This document shows, in pieces, positions 18,892 through 27,925 of a stretch of 64,000 bases of DNA (the first letter of the stretch is position 1; every line of letters begins with the position of its first letter). This stretch comes from Shewanella sediminis HAW-EB3 (GTDB lineage Bacteria > Pseudomonadota > Gammaproteobacteria > Enterobacterales > Shewanellaceae). The notes under the pieces were generated by a model. That model did not search any database and was not told where the DNA came from. It saw only the letters and a list, made by a program, of their open reading frames with translations. The position numbers and the translations under genes are program-made. The DNA lies in contig NC_009831.1 of the NCBI RefSeq assembly GCF_000018025.1, positions 558,001-622,000 of the forward strand, read 5' to 3'.

Positions 18892-19338
18892 ATGAAGATA
18901 AGCCAAACACCTTTTCAGTATGGGTGGTACTCGGTAAGCCAGAACCTTTATATGGCATTGTGTGCAATATTAGGAGCCAGGCTTGTCAGTGGCGAGGCAA
19001 CAAATATTCCGGTTATGAAGGTGGCCGCTTGGAGTTTTATTTGGGTTTTAAGCTCAGAACTCATCTCATTGGTTTATCTGAATTTGCGGCATCGTCCCTG
19101 GCGAAACGAACTTGAGGTGGATCATCTTGGCGTGAAGTTCCAGAGCTGGGGAAAGCAACGAGAACTGAGCTGGCAGCAAATTACCAAAGTTAAAATGCCC
19201 GGGTCTATTCGCTTTCCGTTGAGGCATTTATGCTTCCATGGGGGTGATAACAACAAGATATCGTGTGATTTAAGATGTTTTTCACCGGACGATCGAGAAA
19301 GAATTGTTGATAGAATCAAGCTCTATCAACCTCATTGA
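18892..19338 (+). CDS. Hypothetical protein with two membrane segments
   Basis: This 148-residue protein has two likely hydrophobic helices (about residues 15-33 and 42-62) and a C-terminal basic domain (LEVDHLGVKFQSWGKQRELSWQQITKVKM) with a PH-like look: a short beta-rich block reading out a membrane-anchored fold. ATG 18892 follows TGGAG. No family is recognised with confidence. Confidence 0.7.
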   Translation: MKISQTPFQYGWYSVSQNLYMALCAILGARLVSGEATNIPVMKVAAWSFIWVLSSELISLVYLNLRHRPWRNELEVDHLGVKFQSWGKQRELSWQQITKVKMPGSIRFPLRHLCFHGGDNNKISCDLRCFSPDDRERIVDRIKLYQPH

Positions 19339-19507
19339 ATATATCCACTAACACATAGCATTTGCAGAGCCACACCTTTATTCAAAGGCCTTTCTTCACA
19401 GGCCTTGTTTAAATCGCTTCGACCCTACATCGAAGTCACTCGCTTAAAACTCGTTTGAACGTTAATATTCCTCCCCATGAGATCCCCAAAAAAAATTTGA
19501 GATAAGT

Positions 19508-19861
19508 ATGACTATTGAAAGATTAGAAACCGGTGCGCGTATGAGCCGTATCGTTAAACATAACGGCACCATCTATTTGTGTGGTCAGGTCTGTAAAGAT
19601 GCCGAGCAAGGTATCACCGAGCAGACTCAAACCATGCTGGATAAAGTGGATGCCTTACTGGAGCAAGCCGGTAGTGACAGGGAGCATATCTTGTCGGCGA
19701 CCATCTATGTCAAAGATATGTCCTACTTTGCCGAGATGAACGCGGTGTGGGATGCCTGGGTACCCGAAGGTCACGCTCCTGCGCGTGCCTGCGTTGCGGC
19801 TAAGATGGCAAGAGAAGCCTTGCTGGTTGAGATCTCTGTGGTGGCGGCTGAGAAAGATTAA
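19508..19861 (+). CDS. Rid-family (YoaB-like) protein
   Basis: This 117-residue protein resembles E. coli YoaB (114 residues). Seen are [63 protein letters not shown] and the end [13 protein letters not shown]. RidA relatives hydrolyse reactive enamines and imines made by PLP enzymes, and the Arg in PARAC corresponds to the substrate-binding Arg. Whether this subgroup keeps that activity is uncertain. Confidence 0.88.
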   Translation: MTIERLETGARMSRIVKHNGTIYLCGQVCKDAEQGITEQTQTMLDKVDALLEQAGSDREHILSATIYVKDMSYFAEMNAVWDAWVPEGHAPARACVAAKMAREALLVEISVVAAEKD

Positions 19862-19870
19862 AACAGGTTT

Positions 19871-19914
19871 TAGTTTCTAGAACCTAGATCCTAGGATCTC
19901 GAACCTAGGATCTC
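19871..19914. repeat. CCTAGGATCTC short repeats and palindrome
   Basis: CCTAGGATCTC occurs at 19890 and 19904, and AGATCCTAGGATCT (19886-19899) is a perfect 14-bp palindrome. The CCTAG vocabulary recurs in the hairpin at 31089-31122, which suggests a dispersed intergenic repeat type. It lies between the Rid gene and uvrD. Confidence 0.6.
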
Positions 19915-19961
19915 ATCCCCCGCACCTGCTATACTGCCTCCTCGATTTTTTGGAGGCAAGA

Positions 19962-22127
19962 ATGGACGTATCTTCTTTACTAGACGGCCTGAATGACGAG
20001 CAGCGTGAAGCTGTAGGGGCACCACAATCCAGCATGTTGGTATTGGCGGGCGCCGGCAGTGGCAAGACTCGGGTGCTAACCCACAGAATTGCCTGGCTTA
20101 TGCAGGTTGAACAGCAGAGTCCATATTCTATTTTAGCGGTGACTTTTACCAATAAAGCGGCCGCTGAAATGCGTGAGCGGGTGGAAAAAGTCAGCGGCAG
20201 TAACATGGGGCGCATGTGGATTGGTACCTTCCACGGCTTGGCTCATCGCCTGCTACGTACCCACTATAAAGATGCCAACTTGCCTCAAACCTTTCAGATC
20301 ATCGACTCTGATGATCAGCTAAGGTTAATCAAACGCATTCTTAAAAGCCTTCATCTTGATGAGAAGCAGTATCCGCCTCGCCAAGCTCAGGGCTATATCA
20401 ATGGAAAGAAAGATCAGGGATTACGTCCTAAGCATATCGATGCGGGTGGTTTTCCTATCGAGCAAAACTTGCTGCAGATCTATCAGGTCTATCAAGAGTC
20501 GTGTGACCGAGCCGGTTTAGTCGATTTCGCCGAGATCTTACTGCGTGCCCATGAGCTCTGGCTTAACAAGCCTCATGTGTTGCAACACTATCAGGACAGA
20601 TTTAAGAACATTCTCGTCGACGAGTTTCAGGATACCAACGCCATTCAGTATGCCTGGATCCGCGTGCTTGCGGGTGATAGTGCCAATGTGATGATCGTCG
20701 GTGATGACGATCAGTCCATCTATGGCTGGCGTGGGGCACAGGTAGAGAACTTGCATAAATTTCTCGTAGACTTCCCTAAGGCTGAGACAATACGTCTGGA
20801 GCAAAACTATCGTTCGACGGGTCATATCCTGAAAGCGTCCAACGAACTCATTGCCAATAACCCTGAGCGATTGGGTAAGAAGTTGTGGACCGAAGATAAA
20901 GATGGCGAGCAGATCTCTCTGTATTGTGCATTCAATGAGATGGATGAGGCACGCTTTATTGTCGGCAGAATTAACGATTGGCATGATATGGGCGGGGATC
21001 TCAGTAGTTGCGCGATCCTCTATCGCTCCAATGCCCAGTCTCGTGTGCTCGAGGAGGCCCTGCTTCATAAAGGCTTAGCGTATCGGATCTATGGTGGTCT
21101 GCGTTTCTTCGAGCGTCAGGAAATTAAGGATGCGATGAGCTATCTGAGGCTTATCAATAACAAAGACGATGATGCCGCCTTCGAGCGTGTGGTCAATACT
21201 CCAGCACGCGGCATAGGTGGCAGAACGCTCGATATCCTGCGCTCAACGGCTCGTCAGCAGGAGTTAACCCTGTGGCAGACCTGTTTGCGTGCACTCGAAG
21301 AGAAGCTATTGAGCGGCCGTGCAGCCAATGCGGTACGTGGCTTTATGGATCTTATCGTTGAGATGCAGCAAGACACAGATGAGATGACATTGCATCGCAC
21401 CACAGATCATGTGATAAGAGAGTCGGGCCTCAAGGCGATGTATGAAGCGGAGAAGGGTGAGAAGGCGCGCTCGCGTGTCGAAAACCTGGACGAACTCGTG
21501 ACCGCCGCTCGTACCTTTATCATGCCCGAAGACAGTGAGGATATGGGCGAGCTCAATGCCTTCTTGTCCCATGCAGCGCTTGAGGCGGGCGAAGGGCAGG
21601 CCGATGCCTTTACCGATGCTGTTCAGCTGATGACACTGCATTCGGCCAAAGGGCTGGAGTTCCCTGTAGTATTTATGTCCGGGGTCGAGGAGGGAATATT
21701 CCCGAGTCAGATGGCCATGGACGAAGGCGACAGACTCGATGAAGAGCGACGCCTGTGCTACGTAGGCATGACCCGTGCGATGGAGAAACTCTACATCACC
21801 TACGCCGAAACCCGCCGCATTTACGGCCGTGAAAACTTTGCCAGGCCATCACGTTTTATCAAGGAGATCCCAACGGAGCATGTTGAGGAGATCCGTTTAA
21901 AGACACAAGTCACTGCACCACAAAGGGCAAAACCCTCTTTCTCTCGAAGTACGGTCGTTAATGATACCGGCTTTAAGATAGGTCAAAGTGTGATGCACCA
22001 AAAGTTTGGTGAGGGCAAGGTTACCGGTACGGAAGGCAGTGGCGCCCAAGCCCGGGTACAAGTTAACTTTTTCGATGTTGGCAGCAAATGGCTTGTTGTC
22101 GCCTATGCGCGGCTCGAGACTTGTTAG
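19962..22127 (+). CDS. uvrD: DNA helicase II (UvrD)
   Basis: This 721-residue superfamily 1A 3'-5' helicase is almost the same length as E. coli UvrD (720). The start MDVSSLLDGLNDEQREAV is typical and fixes the initiation codon at 19962. Motifs seen are Walker A GAGSGKT, motif Ia TFTNKAAAEM, motif II DEFQDTN, QSIYGWRGA, LEQNYRST, TLHSAKGLEF and YVGMTRA. It acts in nucleotide excision and mismatch repair, unwinding the nicked strand and displacing RecA. I saw no LexA box of the CTGT-N8-ACAG form upstream. Confidence 0.96.
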   Translation: MDVSSLLDGLNDEQREAVGAPQSSMLVLAGAGSGKTRVLTHRIAWLMQVEQQSPYSILAVTFTNKAAAEMRERVEKVSGSNMGRMWIGTFHGLAHRLLRTHYKDANLPQTFQIIDSDDQLRLIKRILKSLHLDEKQYPPRQAQGYINGKKDQGLRPKHIDAGGFPIEQNLLQIYQVYQESCDRAGLVDFAEILLRAHELWLNKPHVLQHYQDRFKNILVDEFQDTNAIQYAWIRVLAGDSANVMIVGDDDQSIYGWRGAQVENLHKFLVDFPKAETIRLEQNYRSTGHILKASNELIANNPERLGKKLWTEDKDGEQISLYCAFNEMDEARFIVGRINDWHDMGGDLSSCAILYRSNAQSRVLEEALLHKGLAYRIYGGLRFFERQEIKDAMSYLRLINNKDDDAAFERVVNTPARGIGGRTLDILRSTARQQELTLWQTCLRALEEKLLSGRAANAVRGFMDLIVEMQQDTDEMTLHRTTDHVIRESGLKAMYEAEKGEKARSRVENLDELVTAARTFIMPEDSEDMGELNAFLSHAALEAGEGQADAFTDAVQLMTLHSAKGLEFPVVFMSGVEEGIFPSQMAMDEGDRLDEERRLCYVGMTRAMEKLYITYAETRRIYGRENFARPSRFIKEIPTEHVEEIRLKTQVTAPQRAKPSFSRSTVVNDTGFKIGQSVMHQKFGEGKVTGTEGSGAQARVQVNFFDVGSKWLVVAYARLETC

Positions 22128-22210
22128 AAACCATTTGAATGCTTGCGCGCGTCAGTCATAATGGCGTGATAGTTGATTAAAGGCCAAAGTGGTATCAGGA
22201 GAGCCTAGAG

Positions 22211-23071
22211 ATGAATTTAAGGGATAAATTAGACGTTTACTTGCGTTTAGCCCGTATGGATCGCCCCATCGGCACCTTATTGTTGCTATGGCCATGCTTG
22301 ATGGCTTTGCTGCTCGCCGCTGGTGGCATGCCGGATCTGAAAGTGCTGACGATATTTATTTTCGGTGTCGTAGTGATGCGGGCGTGTGGCTGTATTATCA
22401 ATGATTATGCCGATCGCGATCTCGACGCTCATGTCGATCGCACTAAGTCCAGACCGCTTGCCAGTGGTGAGGTGACGGGAAGAGAGGCGCTTATTCTCTT
22501 CGCTGTGATGGGACTATTTGCCTTCGGACTGGTTTTGATGCTTAACCCGCTGGTGGTCAAGCTCTCTGTCGTTGGCATCATTCTGACCATTATCTACCCC
22601 TTCACTAAACGCTTTACCAATATGCCGCAGATGTTTCTCGGTGTGGTATGGAGCTGGTCTATTCCTATGGCCTATGCGGCGCAAACCGGTGAGGTGCCAG
22701 CCGAGGCCTGGTGGTTGTTTGCTGCAAATTGGTGCTGGACGGTGGCCTATGACACCATGTATGCCATGGTCGATAGAGAGGACGACCTAAAGGTGGGGAT
22801 TAAGTCGACGGCTATATTATTTGGCAAATATGACAGGCAGATCATCGGCTTATTTCAACTGGCGGCGCTGGCTTGTTTTATCACTGCAGGCTGGGCGGCG
22901 GATCGCGGCTTAGTCTATGGACTCGGTATCATCACCTTCGTAGGATTTAGCATGTACCAACAAAAGCTTATTCATGAACGTGAACGGGCCCCATGCTTTA
23001 AAGCTTTCCTCAATAATAACTGGGCTGGCTTATCGCTGTTTATCGCCCTCGGTGTCGACTATCTGATTTGA
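22211..23071 (+). CDS. ubiA: 4-hydroxybenzoate octaprenyltransferase
   Basis: This 286-residue inner-membrane prenyltransferase attaches the polyprenyl tail to 4-hydroxybenzoate in ubiquinone synthesis. Both Asp-rich Mg-diphosphate motifs are present ([20 protein letters not shown] and [20 protein letters not shown]) among about eight to nine helices. The length matches E. coli UbiA (290). It follows uvrD after 83 bases and may have its own promoter. The 3' end is partly duplicated just downstream. Confidence 0.95.
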   Translation: MNLRDKLDVYLRLARMDRPIGTLLLLWPCLMALLLAAGGMPDLKVLTIFIFGVVVMRACGCIINDYADRDLDAHVDRTKSRPLASGEVTGREALILFAVMGLFAFGLVLMLNPLVVKLSVVGIILTIIYPFTKRFTNMPQMFLGVVWSWSIPMAYAAQTGEVPAEAWWLFAANWCWTVAYDTMYAMVDREDDLKVGIKSTAILFGKYDRQIIGLFQLAALACFITAGWAADRGLVYGLGIITFVGFSMYQQKLIHERERAPCFKAFLNNNWAGLSLFIALGVDYLI

Positions 23072-23159
23072 TTATCAATGATGTATCAGGAATAACTGGG
23101 ATGGCTTATCGCTGTTTATTCCTGTCTGTTGTCTAAGGTGTCGACTATCTGATTTGATT
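23015..23159 (+). repeat. Partial duplication of the ubiA 3' end
   Basis: The last ~57 bases of ubiA and its stop (23015-23073) recur at 23091-23159, starting with AATAACTGGG and ending GACTATCTGATTTGATT. The second copy has a short insertion in the middle. It is a non-coding relic of a local duplication. Confidence 0.8.
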
Positions 23160-23179
23160 CGTGGCTTATCTAAATTGAG

Positions 23180-23207
23180 AGAGGTCTGATAGTCTGGCCT
23201 CTTTTTT
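23180..23207 (+). terminator. Probable terminator after ubiA
   Basis: AGAGG (23180-23184) pairs with CCTCT (23198-23202) and six T residues follow. The stem is short but the position after ubiA and its relic is right. Confidence 0.6.
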
Positions 23208-23369
23208 CACAGCTCGCTCACCTCACCCGCAATACTTTTAACTGAAACTACAGCTTTCAATAAGTTAGCCTTATTTTTGTTCGGCTTTTAATCGAAATAT
23301 ACTTGGGTAAATCGAAAAAATCGGATATTGTATTGCAACATAAATACAACATTTCACAGGGAGCCTTTT

Positions 23370-24482
23370 ATGAGGCAGGTCGTGAAGTTCAGATTGATAT
23401 TCTTGAGTGTGGCTATCCTTTGTTACGCTGCAGGCTTTCAATTTTTACCCGAGACACTCGAGATCTCTAATGGACAAGAGATATCGATAGCGTTCGCACT
23501 CCTCTATTTTGCGTTTCTTCCTCTGCTCTACTGGTTATGCATTATTAAATTGGGTAAGCAGAAGTTATGGAAGTTACTGCTGATAGTCAGCCTTAGCTGT
23601 CTGATGGCTCGATTGAGCTTTCCGGTTGAAATCGCCAGCTATTTCGAATTTATCATCTGGTTAAGGTTCCCTATTATCGCCATCTTGTTGGGGATAGAGC
23701 TTTTCTTGATAGTGAGTGTTATCAAAGCCCTGTGGCAGGCTCGCAACTTGTCTGGCGATCCGAGAATCAATATTCTGGAGCAATTCGGACAAGAGGATGA
23801 TCGGAAGCGCTCAATGGCTTTAGCCTTAGCCATGGAACCAGCGAGTTGGTTCTATGCCATCCCCCGATTCTCGCGCAAACATCCTCCCTCAGTTACACAT
23901 ATAAACTTGTTATCCGCCTCTCGCTGGCATTGGCTATTGCTTGCCTGCGCAACTGTGCTACTGGCCGGTGCGAGTTATGTTGTCATACAACCCTGGAGTG
24001 AGATAACGGCGATTATAGTCTCGAGCTTTATCCTGTATGGATTAATACTCATTACCGCTAATTACAGAGTTTCCAGACACTTCTCAGTTTATCGACATGG
24101 CGATCAGCTGATAATCAATAATGGTGTGTGGGGATTTAGTCTGGTTAAATTCGATCAAATACATAGGGTTATGGTGAGTCCGCCGCCATGTGAAAATCGC
24201 ACCGGAGTCATTAATTTTGGACAGGGGGAGAGCAGTAATATCATACTCAAGTTCAAGCATCCTCAGACCTATTTTGGCGGTTTAGGCTGGCTGCCCGAAG
24301 AGGTGAAAGCCATTGCCATGGTCGTCGATAAGCCCGAAGCGTTAGCTGATCTTATTTTTGATATCTCCGATGAGAGGGAGCTTGAGGTTCGCAGGGCAGA
24401 GTTAACCCCATCGTGGAAAGAGAGCATTTCGCAGGAGGTATTCGAGGGGAATGCCGATATGCCGACTGAATTAACTTCTTGA
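23370..24482 (+). CDS. Multi-pass membrane protein of unknown function
   Basis: This 370-residue protein has about four N-terminal helices (residues 5-125), a cytosolic segment (GDPRINILEQFGQEDDRKRS) and two more helices near residues 185-235, then a soluble C-terminal domain (HGDQLIINNGVWGFSLVKFDQIHRVMV) of PH-like character. ATG 23370 follows GGGAG. I do not recognise the family. It stands alone between ubiA and the IS3 element. Confidence 0.75.
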   Translation: MRQVVKFRLIFLSVAILCYAAGFQFLPETLEISNGQEISIAFALLYFAFLPLLYWLCIIKLGKQKLWKLLLIVSLSCLMARLSFPVEIASYFEFIIWLRFPIIAILLGIELFLIVSVIKALWQARNLSGDPRINILEQFGQEDDRKRSMALALAMEPASWFYAIPRFSRKHPPSVTHINLLSASRWHWLLLACATVLLAGASYVVIQPWSEITAIIVSSFILYGLILITANYRVSRHFSVYRHGDQLIINNGVWGFSLVKFDQIHRVMVSPPPCENRTGVINFGQGESSNIILKFKHPQTYFGGLGWLPEEVKAIAMVVDKPEALADLIFDISDERELEVRRAELTPSWKESISQEVFEGNADMPTELTS

Positions 24483-24518
24483 GCTACGAGTCATGAGCTA
24501 CGAGCTACGAGCTACGAG
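24481..24518. repeat. GAGCTAC 7-bp tandem repeat
   Basis: Three perfect tandem GAGCTAC units and a partial fourth run from 24495 to 24518, with another unit at 24481. They directly abut the stop codon of the membrane protein gene and lie about 10 bases from the IS3 insertion. Confidence 0.75.
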
Positions 24519-24558
24519 TTTCGAGGTTGATATGACCCCGATAAAGTAGACACGGGGT

Positions 24559-25368
24559 TCAAATTCTTGATTCAAAGGTTATGGGGCTCACTCCATTTAG
24601 AGTCCCATGCCTTCTCACCATATTATAATAATCATCGATATAAAATCGACACTGAGTTGTCATCTCTCTTCTGCTTAGTTCTTCAAGATTAGAGAACCAC
24701 TCTTTCTTTAACTGAGCAAAAAAGCTTTCTGAGCACGCATTATCCCAACAGTTTCCCTTCCTGGACATGCTTACCGTAACTTCACGTTTCGTTAGGCATT
24801 TAAGCACCTCAAAGCTTCTGTACTGCACGCCTTGGTCTGAGTGAAACATCAGTTCACTCCCATTTGGCCTACGTTCAGCCCATGCTTGCTTGAGTGACTT
24901 CATCACCAGTTCGCTCGAGTTTATGTAGCTGGTTGCCCAGCTCACTACTTTACGCGAGTACAAGTCGATAATGACACACAGATACTGCCAGCCCTCTTTG
25001 CACCTAACTTGAGTGATATCAGACACCCAAATAGTGTTAGGTTTAGCCACTTCAAACTCCCTGTTTAAGTAGTTAGGAGCTCTGGTCTCTATCAGCTTAG
25101 GTTTCACTACGCCAAACTTCCTTTTACATGCCCTAGAGCGGTAACCAAACGTCTGTAGCAAGCGCTGTACGCGCTTCTTATTGCAGGCAAACCCATTGGC
25201 TAAAGCATCTAGCCATAGCTTTCTATAACCAGCAATCCCATTGTGCTCATCTATCTTTTCTTTGAGAAAATCAGATAGTACTTTGTTAGCTTTACTTCGT
25301 TCAGAAGGCTCACGGTTAAGCCAGCTGTAATAGCCTGAGCGCGATACATCGAGTACATCGCAAAGCAT
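24559..25368 (-). CDS. IS3-family transposase OrfB (DDE catalytic part)
   Basis: The listed span begins at an internal ATG, but the frame is open further upstream through the OrfA overlap, so the working product is an OrfAB fusion made by -1 frameshifting. It contains the HTH_21 region (SRSGYYSWLNREP), the rve integrase core with WVSDITQVRC, DLYSRKVVSW, MFHSDQGVQYRS and the closing Glu in NACSESFFAQLKKEW. All DDE residues are present. Confidence 0.93.
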   Translation of the reverse strand: MLCDVLDVSRSGYYSWLNREPSERSKANKVLSDFLKEKIDEHNGIAGYRKLWLDALANGFACNKKRVQRLLQTFGYRSRACKRKFGVVKPKLIETRAPNYLNREFEVAKPNTIWVSDITQVRCKEGWQYLCVIIDLYSRKVVSWATSYINSSELVMKSLKQAWAERRPNGSELMFHSDQGVQYRSFEVLKCLTKREVTVSMSRKGNCWDNACSESFFAQLKKEWFSNLEELSRREMTTQCRFYIDDYYNMVRRHGTLNGVSPITFESRI

Positions 25369-25415
25369 TTTTATCGTTCTTCGAGTTGAGCAATAACCTT
25401 GGATAAAATTAAACT

Positions 25416-25730
25416 TTATCCCTGGTGTTTGTCGAAGAACTCCTTCGCCTTTTTTAAGATATCGTTCTCCAACTCTGCACGCTCTAATCGCTTTTTAAGC
25501 TCACGGATTTCACGTTCAAGTTCAGTTAGGCTCTTATTAGGGCCAATATTATCAATAGGTTTTGAAGTGTGCTTCTTAGACGTCAATTGGGCTCTCCATT
25601 TACTGAGCAAAGCTGGGTGGATACCTAATTTACCAGCTAAAGCCTTCACTGTATCGGGAGAGTTTAAAGACTGTTGAACAGCTGCCAACTTGAAGGCTTC
25701 TGTGTGGACTCTTTGTGATCTAATTTTCAT
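25416..25730 (-). CDS. IS3-family transposase OrfA (HTH part)
   Basis: This 104-residue protein has the HTH_Tnp_1 domain (THTEAFKLAAVQQSL-like start, KLGIHPALLSKWRAQL) and a C-terminal leucine-zipper-like coiled coil (ELEREIRELKKRLERAELENDILKKAKEF). The LKKAKEF codons contain the AAAAAAG heptamer where ribosomes should slip -1 into orfB. Shifting there reads through the OrfA stop in the OrfB frame with no stop before its catalytic part. Confidence 0.92.
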   Translation of the reverse strand: MKIRSQRVHTEAFKLAAVQQSLNSPDTVKALAGKLGIHPALLSKWRAQLTSKKHTSKPIDNIGPNKSLTELEREIRELKKRLERAELENDILKKAKEFFDKHQG

Positions 25731-25792
25731 GACACCTTATCGCTTATATAAGGTGTCCACTTTTAGGGGGTCACATCAGGTTAGGCGGCCAT

Positions 25793-26145
25793 ATAGTTAG
25801 ACTTCGTCTAACAACTAAGGTCGTGGGGGATTGGCTTTGATTTCCTCAAAGCTGGCAAATGGTCTTGAGTAACCAAGCTGCGCTTGAGCTTTATAATTAG
25901 ACTTCGTCTAATAACTAAGGTCGTGGGTCTTCAACCCACACCCGACCAAGGAGGACTGCTCGTCCTCGCCCTCCTTGGAACCTCCATAACGTCCCGGCGA
26001 AGTTACATGCATTGAGTACGGGCCTCATATTCCAATAAAAATTGCCTAACGGCTCAGATGCTACATCCATGTAGCCCTGAGCCTGAACCATCATCCATGA
26101 TGGTTCTACAGCATTTTTACCTTAATATTTCGGCAACTTCCAACG
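25793..26145. repeat. Structured repeat, left copy flanking the KAP gene
   Basis: It is a chain of hairpins. GTTAGAC-TTC-GTCTAAC (25796) recurs exactly 100 bases on as ATTAGAC-TTC-GTCTAAT (25896), and GTGGGT / ACCCAC (25923-25939) and CCAAGGAGG / CCTCCTTGG (25946-25978) follow. An unpaired conserved block lies at 25989-26025, then nested GGCTCAG / CTGAGCC and GAACCATCAT / ATGATGGTTC stems, and CGGCAACTTCCAACG (26131-26145). The same order occurs inverted at 27926-28170. The rest of the stretch to 26338 is AT-rich spacer, probably with the KAP promoter. Confidence 0.8.
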
Positions 26146-26338
26146 GGAAATCGTTAACGCATGTAATTTATTTGAATTTTGGAGTTATATGTATCGTGTT
26201 GAGATGCTCCGCTTTAACTTGGCAGGGCCTTTAACTATTTTTAGTGACTAAAGCATTCTAAGTCAGTTTGATATATCAATATTTTTAAATTGATGCTGGT
26301 ATTCTGTACTTATGCAGTTGCCCTAAAGTGGAATAGAA

Positions 26339-27871
26339 ATGGATCCAGTAATAGATGAAGCTCAGTTAGCACGGATGGAACGCGCAAAGACGTTTGCGAG
26401 CAAATATGAAGATTGGCAACCAGAGTACAACTGGGGAAATTGCAAGACTAACAGGCAAGAGTATGGCAAATTTTTGTGCTCATTTCTGACAAATAGCAAA
26501 GACGGTTTAGTTGTTAATCTTAATGGTTCTTGGGGAACCGGTAAAACTCAACTACTTAGACGTTTATATGTAGAACTTGCTGAGCAAAATCACCCTGTGG
26601 TGTATATCAATGCATGGGAAAGTGACTTTTGTAATGATGCTTTATCTGTTGTTAGTAGCGAGTTCTTGAATCAACTGGGTTTCATTTTTTCTAGTAATGC
26701 TGATAAGTCCATCACTGAGAAGTTTAATGAGCTGAAAGATGGTTTTGGTACTTGTATGAAGCTCCTGAGTGGTGGAGCCTCTCTTGTTGGAGAGCCTGTA
26801 ACAGCGGCAACAGCGAGTGCAGCAGGTTCAGTTGTTGATACCTTACCTAAAGCTGAGAGTAATTCAGTAGTAAGTAATAATGTTGAATTAGTCGATAAGA
26901 TATCCCAAGCTCACGCTAATCGTGTATTGGCTATGCAAGATATAAAAAAGCAGATAACCGCTTTGTCACTTTTGATGAATGAAATTCATGATTTAGAAGC
27001 ACCGATAGTTGTTTTGGTTGATGAACTTGATAGATGTAGGCCGATATACGCGATTGAGATGCTAGAAGTGATTAAGCATTTCTTTGAAGCAAAAGGTTGT
27101 GTATTTTTGGTCGCGACAGATACAGAAGCATTGCAACATTCTGTAAATGCTGTGTATGGAGCTAAGTTTAATTCAGCATCTTATTTGAAGCGTTTTTTTG
27201 CCAGGAAAATCGCGCTTTCAGAAATATCGTCTCTAAGGTATTTGAAATCAAAAGAATTTGATTTTGAAAAGTACAGTGAGTTAGGAATTAGGTTGCACCC
27301 ATTTACAAAAAACCAGAACTATAACATTAAGTATATGGCAGCCGTTGCTAAGTTAATTGGTTTTGAGTTGAGAGATATTGATCAGGTTATACAAAAGTTT
27401 TTTGCAAGTTTGGACTTTATCGCAAAAACCAGAATGAACCATAAATCAGACGTCATTAATACCGTTGTATTGTTTACTGGTATAGCAGAACACCATAACG
27501 GAATGACGTGTTTTTATAATCGAGAAAGCAATGTGCATATAGATTCTGAAATACGGTGTGTAGGAAATGTTTTAGATGGGATTTCAGTGAATGACCTGAT
27601 GCAGAGTCAGCTAAATGCCGTAGTTAAAGTGATGTCTAGAGAGGTACATTCCGGTGGAGGAAGTTCAATAAGCCGGGGGGATAATAGTAATATTGAGTGT
27701 CTTAAGATTCAATCATATAACTTTATTCGACATGCGACTAAAAGGTATGACGATTTTGTTTTTCATGAGGAGATGAGGAGTCTCATTCAATTAAGTGAGT
27801 CCACGGTTGATAGGTACTGGCTTTGGGATGATTACAAAATGCTCATTGAGTTATCAGGTCACATCGAGTGA
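26339..27871 (+). CDS. KAP-family P-loop NTPase
   Basis: This 510-residue protein has Walker A GSWGTGKT (residues 63-70), a YINAWESDFCND block and Walker B VVLVDELDRCRP (about 224-235), the signature of KAP NTPases. A small-residue-rich stretch (about 145-170) may be a membrane-associated loop. Some members act in phage exclusion (PifA) or other defence. Codon use is clearly more AT-rich than the flanks, there is no operon partner, and inverted structured repeats enclose the gene. Acquired by transfer is the likely history; a defence role is only an inference. Confidence 0.88.
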   Translation: MDPVIDEAQLARMERAKTFASKYEDWQPEYNWGNCKTNRQEYGKFLCSFLTNSKDGLVVNLNGSWGTGKTQLLRRLYVELAEQNHPVVYINAWESDFCNDALSVVSSEFLNQLGFIFSSNADKSITEKFNELKDGFGTCMKLLSGGASLVGEPVTAATASAAGSVVDTLPKAESNSVVSNNVELVDKISQAHANRVLAMQDIKKQITALSLLMNEIHDLEAPIVVLVDELDRCRPIYAIEMLEVIKHFFEAKGCVFLVATDTEALQHSVNAVYGAKFNSASYLKRFFARKIALSEISSLRYLKSKEFDFEKYSELGIRLHPFTKNQNYNIKYMAAVAKLIGFELRDIDQVIQKFFASLDFIAKTRMNHKSDVINTVVLFTGIAEHHNGMTCFYNRESNVHIDSEIRCVGNVLDGISVNDLMQSQLNAVVKVMSREVHSGGGSSISRGDNSNIECLKIQSYNFIRHATKRYDDFVFHEEMRSLIQLSESTVDRYWLWDDYKMLIELSGHIE

Positions 27872-27925
27872 ATAAATACGAATAAACTACGGGGATTCTA
27901 GAATTCCTACTGATTAGATAATCCA

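Larger units (their letters stand above)
24528..25778 (-). mobile_element. IS3-family insertion sequence, complete
   Basis: The element is 1251 bp. Its ends read TGATATGACCCC on the left and, on the other strand, TGATGTGACCCC on the right, and both continue with a related ...AAAGT-GACAC stretch. A GGT triplet directly flanks both ends (24525-24527 and 25779-25781), a 3-bp target duplication typical of IS3. It carries orfA and orfB with an A6G slippery heptamer at 25449-25455 (minus strand) for -1 frameshifting. It looks intact and possibly active. Confidence 0.92.

Noticed and set aside
19862..19961. LexA box upstream of uvrD
   Set aside because: No CTGT-N8-ACAG match or close variant was found in the spacer.
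24495..24518. CRISPR-like array
   Set aside because: A 7-bp unit in direct tandem with no spacers, and no cas genes are nearby. The 85-bp repeats also lack spacers.
24559..25730. Broken transposase with a frameshift mutation
   Set aside because: The two frames with an A6G slippery site in a -1 relation are the normal programmed arrangement of IS3 elements.
26000..26145. Integron attC-like sites, because GCCTAAC and GTTAGC-like words occur in the structured repeats
   Set aside because: The core-site consensus pairs of attC are not satisfied, spacing is wrong, and no integron integrase is seen.
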